Assembly (NCBI GenBank): GCA_003132405.1
Contig: PKXQ01000093.1
Coordinates: forward strand, 38,796-102,795
Direction: 5' to 3'
Origin: Acidobacteriaceae bacterium
GTDB taxonomy: Bacteria; Acidobacteriota; Terriglobia; Terriglobales; Acidobacteriaceae
Length of the DNA: 64,000 bases
In this document: positions 33,299-42,166 of the stretch, one piece after another
Layout of the letters: every line of letters starts with the position of its first letter
Numbering within the stretch: the stretch's first letter is position 1
Notes under the pieces: generated by a model
What the model saw: only the letters and a program-made list of their open reading frames with translations
Databases searched by the model: none
Told to the model about the DNA's origin: nothing
Made by a program: the position numbers and the translations under genes

Positions 33299-35971
33299 TT
33301 ATTGGTTGTAAGAATTCAAAAAACTGATGAGGGCAGGCTTGATCACTGTGGCGCGTGCGCTGCACAGGCGAATGCGTTCCAGAGCATTGGCTAAATAGCG
33401 CGCACCGCCGGGCAGTGTGGCCATGCGCGGTTGGAAAAAACCTTCGACTTGGCGGCGATGCTCTTCATCGCAGAAACCTGCGGCGGCAAGCGGAAGGGAT
33501 GCGCCGAAGGGGATTCCGCGAGCGCCGGGCAGCGCGGAGTTGAGCGCGTCAAAATTGGTCTGGATGTATTGCCAGACGATTTCACGCGCATGTGCGGGGG
33601 CGTTGAAAAGTGTGTTGCGCATTTCTCTCGGATCGATGCCACCGCCGAGTATCAGTTGGAGTCGTGCGTGAGTGATGGCGGGGGCACGGAAAGAATCGAG
33701 CGCGCCGATCATCCAGGAGCGTTCGCGTTGAATTTGGTCTTTCTTGATTTCAACCACCAGCTGATCGAAGAAGGCGTGGTCGCCGTTCCATGCTGCTGCG
33801 GAGAGGACGGGCTCGACCATATCGGGGTCGAGAGATTGATGATTCTTTAACCATTCATGCGCCAGCGCGTTGGCTTGGGATGAAAGGTCTTGATCTTCGC
33901 CGTGAGTGGCGACTAGCGGCACGATCTCGATGCGCAACTGACGGACTTCCTGCGATTCGTTGGGCTGTGGCTTCCATCCCAGTTGATGTGCGCGAGTGCG
34001 GTAAAGAGCGCGGATTAGCTGAGCATAGTTAGGGCTGAGATCGGCGGGAACGAAGTCGCTGATACTTTCGACGGTGAGGGCGGCCTGGCGCACTAATCCT
34101 GCGTCGGAGCTGCGGCTGAACTCGGCCACGAACTTGAGTTGCTGTTGCGTGTTCCCCAGTCCGGCGGAAAACATGAGTTGAATGTTGCGCAGAGCGGCGG
34201 CGGATTCGTCGCGGTGGAGATTTGGCGTGCCTTGCGCGATTAATGTTGTGGCTAGCACGGCATCATAGTTGATGGCGTAGTAGCCGGCGGCATTCGAGTC
34301 GGCGAAAAGCCAGGCCGGACAGCCCTTTGCGCCCTTTAGTTCGAAACGGTCAGCGGCTTTCGTCAGCAGATTGCACTGGCGGTGCGCGCCGGCATCGTCG
34401 CTCCAGCTTGTACAAACTGGAACACGCCAGACGGCATCGGATGCGCCAGGAGAGCCAAGCGGAAGGAAACGGCGTTGTTCGAGTTCGACGATCGGCGGAT
34501 GAGACTCGCAGGACAATTTTACGGATACTAGCGGGAAGCCTACTTGATTTAGGAAAGTGGAGAATGCGGTTCCGACTTTATTGCCTGATGCAGAATCTAG
34601 AGCGGCGAGGAGATCGGCGCTGGTGGCGTTGCCCCAGGCGTGTTGTTGCAGATACATGCGAATGGCGCTTTGAAAATCTTTCGGGCCCATGTAATTTTCG
34701 AACATTCCGATGACGGCCTGGCCCTTGCCATAGGTAATGCCGTCGAAGGCGTTGGCTATGTCGCCGGGAGCTTCGATGGGCTGGCGAATCGTGCGCGCGG
34801 TGGTGAGGCTGTCGCTGCGCATTACGTTCGACGAGGCGGCGGCGTCCGCTTGGATATTCCATTCTGGCTTCCATTCGTTGAGCAGCTTGCTGGAGAGCCA
34901 ACTGGCGAAGGCTTCGTTGAGCCAGAGGTCGTCCCACCATGACATGGTGACTAAGTCGCCGAACCATTGATGGGACATTTCATGCTCCATGGCCTCGGCG
35001 CGGCGGCGCTGGAGAAGGCCGGTGTCTTGCTCTTTTGGCGAGAGCAGAAAATCACCGTAGGCAATGAGGCCGGCATTTTCCATTGCTCCCCAGGCGGTGG
35101 TGAGCGGTACAACGATCTGATCGAGTTTTTCGTAGGGATAAGGCGTGCCGAAATAATCTTCGAGTAAGCCGATCAACTTCGGCGTGATGGAAGCGGCGTA
35201 GGCAGCTTCGGAGGCGCGGCCGCGGGGAACGATGATACGGCTGGGGCGATGGTTGGAGCCAACGGGCGCGGTTTCGACCACATCGAAAGGGCCTACGGCA
35301 AAGGCAATCAGATAAGAGGGCAGCGGCTTGGTTTCATTGAAGCGGACCTCTTTATAGCCGACCTCTTTCGATCCGTTCGCCTCGTCTTTTTCTGAGGCGA
35401 TGGCAGTGTTCGAAAAGGCTCTCAAATTTTTCGGCACATGCAGTGTCAGTTGCCAGGGCACTTTGAAGGAGGGCTCGTCGAAGCACGGAAACACGCGGCG
35501 CGCGGTGACGGGCTCGAATTTAGTGAAGACGTACCAGTCGCTTCCAGACTGCTGTTGGAACGCGCCGTCGGTGAGAGAGCGGCTGACTTCTCCGGTGTAG
35601 GCGATGTGCAACGTCACCTGGCCAGTGGGAAGCGGGCTGGCGGTGGTGATGGCGACGAAGTCGCCTTCGGCGATTGGCGTGGCTTGCGCGGGGACGTCGT
35701 GGCCCGCGATGCGAATGGTGGTCTCTTCAAGCTTGAGGGATTTGGCGTGGATCCAGAAGACGGAGAGCGGTTGTGATATTTCGAGATCGATGGCGATGGA
35801 GCCATGGAAGCGGTCTTCGCCTGGCGTTATGCGAAGGTCGGCGGAATATCGAAGGGAGCGGACGGTCAAGGGAAGCCGCAATTCGGGTGCGGCATTCTGG
35901 ACGAGGCCGGCGACCGAAGCGAGGCAGAAGGTGAGAAGGGAAAGAGCGATGAGTCGAGTCACGCCCGCCAT
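33299..35971 (-). CDS. M1 family zinc aminopeptidase, exported
   Basis: 890 residues from the ATG at 35971, where MAGVTRLIALSLLTFCLASVAG is a signal peptide; the open frame upstream to 36178 is not family-like. The exopeptidase motif GAMENAG lies near residue 295. HEMSHQWFGD and WLNEAF give the HExxH-x18-E zinc site near 329-352. The N-terminal saddle and C-terminal helical ERAP1-like region are full length. It probably trims peptides in the periplasm. A neighbour on the other strand encodes a small zinc-ribbon protein, with no obvious link. Confidence 0.88.
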   Translation of the reverse strand: MAGVTRLIALSLLTFCLASVAGLVQNAAPELRLPLTVRSLRYSADLRITPGEDRFHGSIAIDLEISQPLSVFWIHAKSLKLEETTIRIAGHDVPAQATPIAEGDFVAITTASPLPTGQVTLHIAYTGEVSRSLTDGAFQQQSGSDWYVFTKFEPVTARRVFPCFDEPSFKVPWQLTLHVPKNLRAFSNTAIASEKDEANGSKEVGYKEVRFNETKPLPSYLIAFAVGPFDVVETAPVGSNHRPSRIIVPRGRASEAAYAASITPKLIGLLEDYFGTPYPYEKLDQIVVPLTTAWGAMENAGLIAYGDFLLSPKEQDTGLLQRRRAEAMEHEMSHQWFGDLVTMSWWDDLWLNEAFASWLSSKLLNEWKPEWNIQADAAASSNVMRSDSLTTARTIRQPIEAPGDIANAFDGITYGKGQAVIGMFENYMGPKDFQSAIRMYLQQHAWGNATSADLLAALDSASGNKVGTAFSTFLNQVGFPLVSVKLSCESHPPIVELEQRRFLPLGSPGASDAVWRVPVCTSWSDDAGAHRQCNLLTKAADRFELKGAKGCPAWLFADSNAAGYYAINYDAVLATTLIAQGTPNLHRDESAAALRNIQLMFSAGLGNTQQQLKFVAEFSRSSDAGLVRQAALTVESISDFVPADLSPNYAQLIRALYRTRAHQLGWKPQPNESQEVRQLRIEIVPLVATHGEDQDLSSQANALAHEWLKNHQSLDPDMVEPVLSAAAWNGDHAFFDQLVVEIKKDQIQRERSWMIGALDSFRAPAITHARLQLILGGGIDPREMRNTLFNAPAHAREIVWQYIQTNFDALNSALPGARGIPFGASLPLAAAGFCDEEHRRQVEGFFQPRMATLPGGARYLANALERIRLCSARATVIKPALISFLNSYNQ

Positions 35972-36229
35972 GATAAGCCGGTTCGGAGAATTCCTAAACC
36001 CGGAGGCGCGGAGAGAACCTCGAATCTGCAGGAAACAAAACAGAGGGAGAAGGTTTCGGCCGGTTGGGTTACTCCGTGACTTTGAGAGTCGTTGGCTCTG
36101 TGTCTGGATGGAAGAAAAGCGAATTAGGGCGGTTTCTTTTGCGCGGAGCACTTGACATCTTTGACGCTGCCGCCGCAAAATAGCGCCAATTCGGGGTATT
36201 TCCTTTCACAGTTTTGCTTCGATGAGTTT

Positions 36230-36424
36230 ATGACGCCAAGTCAGCCCTCGCAGTCTCCTCAGAATAAAGTCAGTCCCGATCAGTGCAAGCATCCGCGGGT
36301 GCAGATTGTTTCTCGCGACGAAGAAGCGGAATACGTGGAATGCCAGGAATGTGGCGATGTTTTTGAGTCGAGCGAGTTGAAGGATATGGCGATTGAGGAA
36401 AAGAAGGACCCGGAAGAAGAGTGA
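36230..36424 (+). CDS. Small zinc-ribbon protein, uncharacterised
   Basis: 64 residues from the ATG at 36230 (an upstream in-frame start at 36152 looks non-coding). CKHPRVQIV and VECQECGDVF supply C-x2-H/C-x2-C ligands of a single zinc ribbon; the C-terminus is strongly acidic (EEKKDPEEE). Proteins like this may bind RNA, DNA or protein partners. I do not recognise a named family. The start lacks a strong Shine-Dalgarno. Confidence 0.55.
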   Translation: MTPSQPSQSPQNKVSPDQCKHPRVQIVSRDEEAEYVECQECGDVFESSELKDMAIEEKKDPEEE

Positions 36425-36445
36425 AGAGCGCCGCGCTCGCGGTGC

Positions 36446-38209
36446 TTACCTGATTTTGATTACGAGATTCTCGGACTCGTCCAGCCAAAATTTCTTTTGC
36501 GGCGGGATCACTGTGGTGGCGCTGTATTCGGTGATTATGGCGGGGCCGCGCATTGATCGGCCGGGGATCAGGTCGCCGCGCTCGAAAACTGGGGTCGTCG
36601 ACTTTTTATTTTGAAAGAAGACGATGGCTTGTTCGATGGACGCTGCGCGGCGTGATGGGTTGGGCGGCGACGGGCGGGTTGAGTGCGAATGCGGCTGGGG
36701 CTGCGGAGTGCGCAGGCGGGCACGAAGGCGCAGGGTCACTAGTTCGATCTCGCGGCCGGCGTGGTGATAGCCGTAACGGCGCTGATGTTCGGAGTGGAAG
36801 CGGGCGATGAGCGCTTCCTGGTTGTTGTCCGCATCCTTATTAATAGCCTTGAGCGGCAAGTTGAGTTCGTAGCCTTGGCCGCGATAGCGGAGATCGAGAG
36901 TCCTGTCATAGTGGAGAGCGCCGCGCCATTGTTCGGCGCGAAATTCTTTTTGCGCCGCCGCTTCGAGGCGGCGGAATTCTTGCTCGAGTTTGGATCGCGA
37001 CGCTGACTGGCCATGATGATTAGTAAGTCGCCAGAGTACGGTGCGCGAATAATCTTTGACCACGTCGCTTACCAAAATTCCAAATGCGGAGAGAGCGCCG
37101 GGATGGGCGGGGATCATTACGGTTGGAATCGCGAGGGCCTCGGCGAGTTCGCAGGCGTGGAGGCCACCGGCGCCGCCGAATGCCACGAGCGTAAAGTCGC
37201 GGGGATCGTAGCCTCGCTCGATGGAGACTACGCGCAGAGCGCGCTCCATGTTGGCGTTGACGACGCGGATGACGCCGGCGGAAAACTGTTCCAGGCTTAA
37301 GCGCGCGCCTTCTTTCCTTCCACCTTCTTTCTTTAGCGCTTGCTTCTTCAGCCATTCGGATGTGATGCGGCGCGCTCGTTCGAGGTCGAGGATGAAATCG
37401 CCGCCTAGAAAATGGTTCGAGCGAAGGCGACCGAGGAGCAGGTTGGCGTCGGTTACGGTGGGGACGGTGCCGCGGCCGTAGCAGATGGGGCCGGGATCGG
37501 CTCCGGCTGATTCTGGGCCTACGCGCAGGGCGCCACCGGCGTCAAAGCGGGCTAGCGATCCGCCGCCGGCGCCGACGGTGTGAATCTCGAGCATCGGAAC
37601 TCCGACAGGGATGCCGGCGACTTCGGATTGGCCGCCCGCGCGAACTTCATCTTGCACGACAGCGACGTCGGTGGAGGTTCCTCCCATGTCGAAGGAGAGT
37701 ATCTTGCGGAAGCCGCTGCGGGCGGCCGTGGCGGCTGCGCCCACCAGACCTCCAGCGGGGCCGGAGAGCACGGTGCGCACGGGTTCTCGTGCAGCCGATT
37801 CGAGCGCGGTGATGCCGCCGCTCGATTGCATGACGAAGATTCTGGGCGCGGTTTGATTGTTTGTTGCGCTGGCGGAAGACGCGGCGATTACGCGGTCGGC
37901 CAACTTTTGCATGTAGCTCTGCATGAGTGGCTGCAGATAGGCGTTGACTACGACTGTGCTGGTGCGCTCGTATTCGCGAAACTCCGGGAGAATTCTGTGG
38001 GAGATGGAGAGTGGTTGGTTGAGTTTCGAAATTGCGGTGGCTACGGCTATCTCGTTCTTTGGATTGGCGAAAGAAAAAAGGAGGCAGATGGCGATGGCTT
38101 CGGGATGGGCTTTTTCCACGGCCTCGCGAAGTTGAGTCAATTCTGCTTCGGGTGGATGTTCAAGAATCTGGCCATCGGCGGCGGTTCTTTCCTGGACGCC
38201 GAAGCGCAT
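36446..38209 (-). CDS. Hydantoinase A/oxoprolinase-like protein, C-terminal part of a frameshifted gene
   Basis: 587 residues. It carries the ATP-dependent HyuA core: MQSSGGITALESAAREPVRTVLSGPAGG, FDMGGTSTDVA and the GGAGGLHA segment, with the SoxX/HyuA C-terminal domain after about 400. The frame is open upstream of the ATG at 38209 back to about 38334, coding for ARVALITTAGFEDVIEIGRQ. So the true gene continues into the 38160-38588 frame. One extra base, probably the A at 38335 (+ strand), breaks it. Relatives cleave hydantoins or 5-oxoproline with a HyuB partner, which is not seen here. Confidence 0.72.
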   Translation of the reverse strand: MRFGVQERTAADGQILEHPPEAELTQLREAVEKAHPEAIAICLLFSFANPKNEIAVATAISKLNQPLSISHRILPEFREYERTSTVVVNAYLQPLMQSYMQKLADRVIAASSASATNNQTAPRIFVMQSSGGITALESAAREPVRTVLSGPAGGLVGAAATAARSGFRKILSFDMGGTSTDVAVVQDEVRAGGQSEVAGIPVGVPMLEIHTVGAGGGSLARFDAGGALRVGPESAGADPGPICYGRGTVPTVTDANLLLGRLRSNHFLGGDFILDLERARRITSEWLKKQALKKEGGRKEGARLSLEQFSAGVIRVVNANMERALRVVSIERGYDPRDFTLVAFGGAGGLHACELAEALAIPTVMIPAHPGALSAFGILVSDVVKDYSRTVLWRLTNHHGQSASRSKLEQEFRRLEAAAQKEFRAEQWRGALHYDRTLDLRYRGQGYELNLPLKAINKDADNNQEALIARFHSEHQRRYGYHHAGREIELVTLRLRARLRTPQPQPHSHSTRPSPPNPSRRAASIEQAIVFFQNKKSTTPVFERGDLIPGRSMRGPAIITEYSATTVIPPQKKFWLDESENLVIKIR

Positions 38210-38588
38210 TTCGCGAGCGACGAGCGGCGCGATGCGATCGAAGAAAAAATCGTAGAGGCGTGGGCGCGCCTGACGGCCAATTTCGATGACGTCTTCGAAT
38301 CCGGCGGTGGTGATGAGGGCGACGCGAGCTCCTTATTCTTTGCAGCAGAGCGTTGGTGCCGACGGTGGTGCCATGGAGAAGAGTCAGCGCGGCATAGCGG
38401 TCCTTCGTCTTTGTCGCTTCGCGAATTTTCTGCAGAGCTTCGGCGATGGCGCGTGAGGGATCGTCGGGGGTGGAGAAGACTTTCAGAGTTTTGAGAACGC
38501 CGGCGTCTTCCCAGACGCAATCGGTGAACGTGCCTCCGGTATCGACGGCGACCCGGATTTCGGAATTCGGAGAGCGAGGCATGAACAT
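38160..38588 (-). CDS. Hydantoinase A/oxoprolinase-like protein, N-terminal part of the frameshifted gene
   Basis: The first about 83 residues are family sequence: VAVDTGGTFTDCVW is the phosphate-binding DTGGTFTD motif, and LLHGTTVGTNALLQR ends in the conserved GTT-x-x-TNA-x-LQR. The remaining Arg/His-rich residues are out of frame. Removing one base near 38335 gives LLQRKGARVALITTAGF, the family continuation, and one protein of about 713 residues spanning 38588-36446. The join could be a mutation or a sequence error. Confidence 0.72.
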   Translation of the reverse strand: MFMPRSPNSEIRVAVDTGGTFTDCVWEDAGVLKTLKVFSTPDDPSRAIAEALQKIREATKTKDRYAALTLLHGTTVGTNALLQRIRSSRRPHHHRRIRRRHRNWPSGAPTPLRFFLRSHRAARRSRNALRRPGKNRRRWPDS

Positions 38589-38690
38589 GGAAGATTATCA
38601 CTGCGCCATTCAAGGGAGCATTCGATTTTGAAGAGTTGCGGCATCGCTAGGCTGGCTGCGGGAAGGGTTCGTTTGCCGGGAGAGAATGCG

Positions 38691-38760
38691 ACCTCAGCGC
38701 CTAAAGGCGAAGTCAAGACAAAGCTGTTATCGCAGCGCTGAAGCGCTGCGCCACCCAAAA
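38691..38760 (+). repeat. Dispersed double-hairpin repeat, copy 5
   Basis: Same element as at 8-76, in the 322-nt gap (38589-38910) between the hydantoinase gene and the GGDEF gene. The rest of the gap (38761-38870) contains degenerate echoes of the repeat tail, such as AAAATGCGC and CTACCCAAAAGCGGG. I see no gene there. Confidence 0.8.
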
Positions 38761-38910
38761 GCGGGCCACCGCAAATCGCCTCCCAAAATCCGGTGCCGAA
38801 AATGCGCCAGCCAAAATGCGCTACCAAGAGTGCGCTACCCAAAAGCGGGTCGTGCCGGAAGTGCCTGAAACATTACCGGCGTTCGGCGGGCGGTGCCGTA
38901 TTCTTGAGGG

Positions 38911-40260
38911 GTGAACGGGCGAGTTTGGAAGGTGTGGCTGGTTCCTGGGGGCTTGCTGTTGGCGCTAGCGGCTACGCTTGTCAGTAGTTCTCTGTTCGCG
39001 CAGATCGCGCCGTCGCTCGGCTTCTACTATGTGGGAGTGTTTGCGGCGGGACTGGCGCTGGCCTGGCGATTTAACTCCAGCCGCGTGCTTTTTTCTTTGC
39101 TTGTTTTGCTGCTGGCGCACCGCGCGGTTGATTTTTTTTCGACGGGCCAGGGCGGACGCGTAGGGCCGGGGCGAATGGCAGTGGCGCTGGCGGTAGTGTT
39201 GGTGCCGTTGAATTTCATGGTGTTTGCGCAGATGCGCGAGCGTGGCTTGACGATTGCCGGCATCGCACAGCGGTTTGGATTGCTCTTTCTTGAATCGGTA
39301 ATCTTCGCGGTGATGTGCCGGCCGGAGAATAGCGCGGGCAATTCATCGCGGGGCGGCGCGGCTGTTGTGCCAGCGTGGCTGTTTGTGAGTTTTGTGGCGG
39401 CTGTCGCGCTTTTTGTATGGCGGTTTGTGCAGGCGCGCAAGCCGATTGAACCTGGATTCGTGTGGTCGACGGGCGCGGTTTTTCTGTGGCTGGAGTTTGC
39501 GCCGGTGGGAAAAATGTCGGACGCTTATGTGGCTACTGCTGCGCTGATTCTGGCCGCATCGTTGATTGAAACTTCTTATGTGCTTGCTTATCACGATGAG
39601 CTGACGGGCATTCGCGGGCGGCGGGCGTTTAATGAGTCGCTGCTTACGCTGGATCAGCAATATGCCATCGCTATTGTTGATATCGATCATTTCAAGAAGT
39701 TCAATGACACTTACGGGCACGATGTGGGGGATCAGGTGTTGTGCATTGTGGCGAAGCGGTTATGCGGCGTCGGCGGCGATGGGCAGGCGTTTCGCTGCGG
39801 AGGCGAGGAGTTCGCGATTGTTTTTCGGAACACGTCGGCTAAGGAGGCGGTCGAACATCTCGAGGTTTTGCGCACGACGATTGAGGAATCGACGTTTCAT
39901 GTGCGGGGGGCAGATCGACGAGCCGAGAGGATTGCTGAAAAGAGCGACGCGGGAAGTGGCGACCGGCGCGGGGTTGAGCGGGATCGGAGGAAGGCGGCGA
40001 AGAAGAAAACGGTGTCCGCTCGGCTGAACTCGTCGTCCGAATATTTACGCAATCATCTTTTGCCAGATCACCTGTCGGTGACGGTGAGCATTGGGGTGGG
40101 CGAGCCGAGTACGCGTTATCGGCAGCCGGAGCAGGTGATTCAGGCGGCGGATCAGGCGCTTTATCGAGCGAAGAATAAAGGACGGAATCGAGTGGAGTTG
40201 GCTTCTACGACTCCGTTGCGGATTGCCGAGAGGAAGCGCGCCAAGGCGTCACGAGTTTGA
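38911..40260 (+). CDS. Membrane-bound diguanylate cyclase (GGDEF), with an insertion
   Basis: 449 residues, GTG start with GAGGG upstream. Seven or so TM helices fill residues 1-220. The GGDEF domain has DIDHFKKFNDTYGHDVGDQV and active-site motif RCGGEEFAIVF, so c-di-GMP synthesis is expected. There is no RxxD inhibitory site upstream of GGEEF. A charged insert of about 45 residues (about 334-378, rich in R, K, E, D) breaks the domain between TFHVRG and DHLSVTVSIGVG. It may be a regulatory loop. The membrane part is not a MASE domain that I can name. Confidence 0.85.
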   Translation: MNGRVWKVWLVPGGLLLALAATLVSSSLFAQIAPSLGFYYVGVFAAGLALAWRFNSSRVLFSLLVLLLAHRAVDFFSTGQGGRVGPGRMAVALAVVLVPLNFMVFAQMRERGLTIAGIAQRFGLLFLESVIFAVMCRPENSAGNSSRGGAAVVPAWLFVSFVAAVALFVWRFVQARKPIEPGFVWSTGAVFLWLEFAPVGKMSDAYVATAALILAASLIETSYVLAYHDELTGIRGRRAFNESLLTLDQQYAIAIVDIDHFKKFNDTYGHDVGDQVLCIVAKRLCGVGGDGQAFRCGGEEFAIVFRNTSAKEAVEHLEVLRTTIEESTFHVRGADRRAERIAEKSDAGSGDRRGVERDRRKAAKKKTVSARLNSSSEYLRNHLLPDHLSVTVSIGVGEPSTRYRQPEQVIQAADQALYRAKNKGRNRVELASTTPLRIAERKRAKASRV

Positions 40261-40295
40261 CTCGCTGCGGGAAAGTCGTCGCGCACGCGAGCGAC

Positions 40296-40363
40296 TTCAG
40301 CGCCTAAAGGCGCGATCAAGACGAAGCTGCAACCGCAGCGGTGAACCGCTGCGCCACCCAAAA
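40296..40363 (+). repeat. Dispersed double-hairpin repeat, copy 6
   Basis: Same element as at 8-76, diverged in the second hairpin (GCAGCGGTGAACCGCTGC) with compensating changes on both arms. The paired changes suggest that the hairpin structure is what is conserved. It lies between convergent GGDEF and MFS genes. Confidence 0.8.
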
Positions 40364-40430
40364 GGAAAGACAAAGCCGAGTTGTTCTACAACTTCTAAAA
40401 CTCGTCTCCTTCTCGAAACCATTTCGAGCT

Positions 40431-41633
40431 TTACCAATCCACTAGATGAATTAGAAAAAGGATTACGGTTGCGCTTAACGGCAAGAGAAGGCCGGCACGC
40501 AGGCTGCCGGTGGAGTGGGAGACTACGCCGACTAGCCAGGGGAGGAGCGCGGGGCCGATGGAGGCTAGAGAAAACATGACTGCGCCGATGCTGCGGGCGG
40601 CGACTCCGAAGCGCTCGGAGAGGCGAGCTACGGTGATGGGATAGAGGGTAGCGTAGCTGAAGCCGGTGATGAGTGCGCCGACGATTACTCCGGCGAGGGA
40701 TGGAGACCAGAGCATGAGCGCGATGCCGGCGGCGGCGGTCGCGTAGCCGGTGCGCAAGACCTCGCGCTCGGAGACGTGGCGCAGGAACGCGGTGCCGAGA
40801 GCACGGCCGAGGGTGAGCGCGGACCAGAAGAATGCTGGCATCATGGAGGCGATTGCCTGGCCGCGCGGTCCGAGGCGCGAGACGTAGGAGCCGATCCATC
40901 CGCCGACTGAAGTTTCTGCCCCGGGATAGAGAAGGAAGACGGTGGCGAAAAGCCAAATGGCCGGGCTCTTGACTAGCTCTCGCCATGAGGATGAGGAAGA
41001 TCTGTCGGCGGCGGTTTCTGCGGGAGGGAAAGGCAGATTGCGCATCGACACGGCCAGGCCCACGAGAAAGACGGCGTTCGCTCCGAGAAAAAACGGGAGC
41101 AGTTTGTGGGCGGCGGTCCAGGCAACCATGAGCGAGCAAAAGACGGCGCCGACACCCCAGAAAAAATTCAGCAGGCTCACGGCTCCGGCTTTCGACACGG
41201 TCGCGGTTGAGTCGGCGCTCGGTGTTGCAGAGGAGTGCGCGCCGATTTCGGCGATCAACAAGTTGTCGGTGGGGACGATCAGTCCGATTCCGAAGCCGTA
41301 GGTAGCTACAGAAACCAGCCCCAGCCAGAGGGGCCCTAAATAGAGAGTGCTTACGCCGGCTGCCATCATGAGCAGGCCGAGAAGAAAGGCGGGACGAAAT
41401 CCCCATCGCGAGAGGAGCACTCCGGAGAGTTGCACGCCCACGAGAGACGCTAGGAATTGAACGAGGAATAAGTTTCCGGCTTGGGTGTCGTTCATCGACC
41501 AGCGGGCGATGAGGATGGAGAGCATGGGGCCGAGCAGGGTGGTGAGAATGCCGGTGGGGAAAAAAGCAATCTGGCCGGCGAGGATCAGTTTGCGGTTTGC
41601 GGAGTGCGGGAGTTCGGAGTGAGAGATCGCCAT
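40431..41633 (-). CDS. Major facilitator superfamily transporter
   Basis: 400 residues with about twelve hydrophobic segments, in the inner membrane. Features include the FPTGILTTLLGPMLSILIARW first helix, the cytoplasmic loop LSRWGFRPAFLLGLL (motif A-like position) and a long loop 180-200 between halves. The start at 41633 gives a 400-residue protein of standard MFS size. Similar sequences are often annotated as sugar or drug transporters, but no substrate motif is clear. It stands alone. Confidence 0.8.
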   Translation of the reverse strand: MAISHSELPHSANRKLILAGQIAFFPTGILTTLLGPMLSILIARWSMNDTQAGNLFLVQFLASLVGVQLSGVLLSRWGFRPAFLLGLLMMAAGVSTLYLGPLWLGLVSVATYGFGIGLIVPTDNLLIAEIGAHSSATPSADSTATVSKAGAVSLLNFFWGVGAVFCSLMVAWTAAHKLLPFFLGANAVFLVGLAVSMRNLPFPPAETAADRSSSSSWRELVKSPAIWLFATVFLLYPGAETSVGGWIGSYVSRLGPRGQAIASMMPAFFWSALTLGRALGTAFLRHVSEREVLRTGYATAAAGIALMLWSPSLAGVIVGALITGFSYATLYPITVARLSERFGVAARSIGAVMFSLASIGPALLPWLVGVVSHSTGSLRAGLLLPLSATVILFLIHLVDW

Positions 41634-41736
41634 GCTGGAGATCGCCTCGGTTTGAGGACGAGGAGGTTTCAGAATAACGCACGCGCAAACTATTCACGCT
41701 CTCATCGATCGAGTCGATGTGACCGCATTCTTCTTT

Positions 41737-41795
41737 CACCACGGAGGCACCCTTCGGCTTCGCTCAGGGCAGGCTCCGACACCGAGGAAACTTAG
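41737..41795. repeat. ACCACAGAGG-type repeat with inserted mini-repeat
   Basis: ACCACGGAGGCA and GACACCGAGGAAACTT flank a 28-nt insert at 41750-41777 (CCCTTCGGCTTCGCTCAGGG, then CAGGCTCC). Same insertion point as at 5102-5129. Confidence 0.55.
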
Positions 41796-41850
41796 TGCAG
41801 GGAAAATCTTCTCGCAAGTTGCGGGAAAGTTGCCGGGGACACATATAGCT

Positions 41851-41920
41851 GCGAGCTTCGCCCGCGGGCAGGTGAGGGCACCCCCTCGACAAGCTCAGGG
41901 CAGGCCCTGCCCCTACGCGA
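41851..41920. repeat. GCTTCGCCCGC-type repeat with inserted mini-repeat
   Basis: GCGAGCTTCGCCCGCGGGC, then GGTGAGGGCA, then an insert at 41881-41905 (CCCCCTCGACAAGCTCAGGG CAGGC), then CCTGCCCCTACGCGA. The uninterrupted form is at 29901. Confidence 0.55.
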
Positions 41921-42166
41921 GCCAAGCGGGCCTCTGACCAACATGAGCGCTGATCCTCCGGGCCTGTCTTCTAGCGCAAAATTCTCATTATGATTCGCTA
42001 GCTCGGATGGGTCGATTCACAGAATATTCAACAAACTGTCACCAATTATTAACAATGGGCGGACTAGGCTGGGGGTTCACCAAAAGGCGAGTTGTAAACG
42101 CGATATGTCTGTGGTCATGGTTTGCTGTGTCAATTGGAACTTTTTATTTCTCAGGAGCGAACAACA

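Larger units (their letters stand above)
41634..42166. other. 533-nt intergenic region with nested repeats
   Basis: Between divergent MFS and porin-like genes. It contains an interrupted ACCACAGAGG-type repeat (41737-41795) and an interrupted GCTTCGCCCGC-type repeat (41851-41920). Open frames here translate to LRLRSGQA-type strings that come from the repeats, so I call no gene. Beyond 41940 there is an AT-richer stretch that probably holds the porin promoter, but I cannot place it. Confidence 0.6.

Noticed and set aside
38483..38842. 119-codon minus-strand frame with GGAALQRCDNSFVLTSPLG
   Set aside because: Its centre is the double-hairpin repeat, and the same string occurs at other copies.
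40297..41742. 481-codon frame overlapping the MFS gene on the same strand
   Set aside because: It is an Arg/Pro/Ser-rich out-of-phase reading of the transporter gene.
41719..41937. 72-codon frame with LRLRSGQA
   Set aside because: The peptide comes from the dispersed CCCTTCG...CTCAGGG mini-repeat, a frequent artefact.
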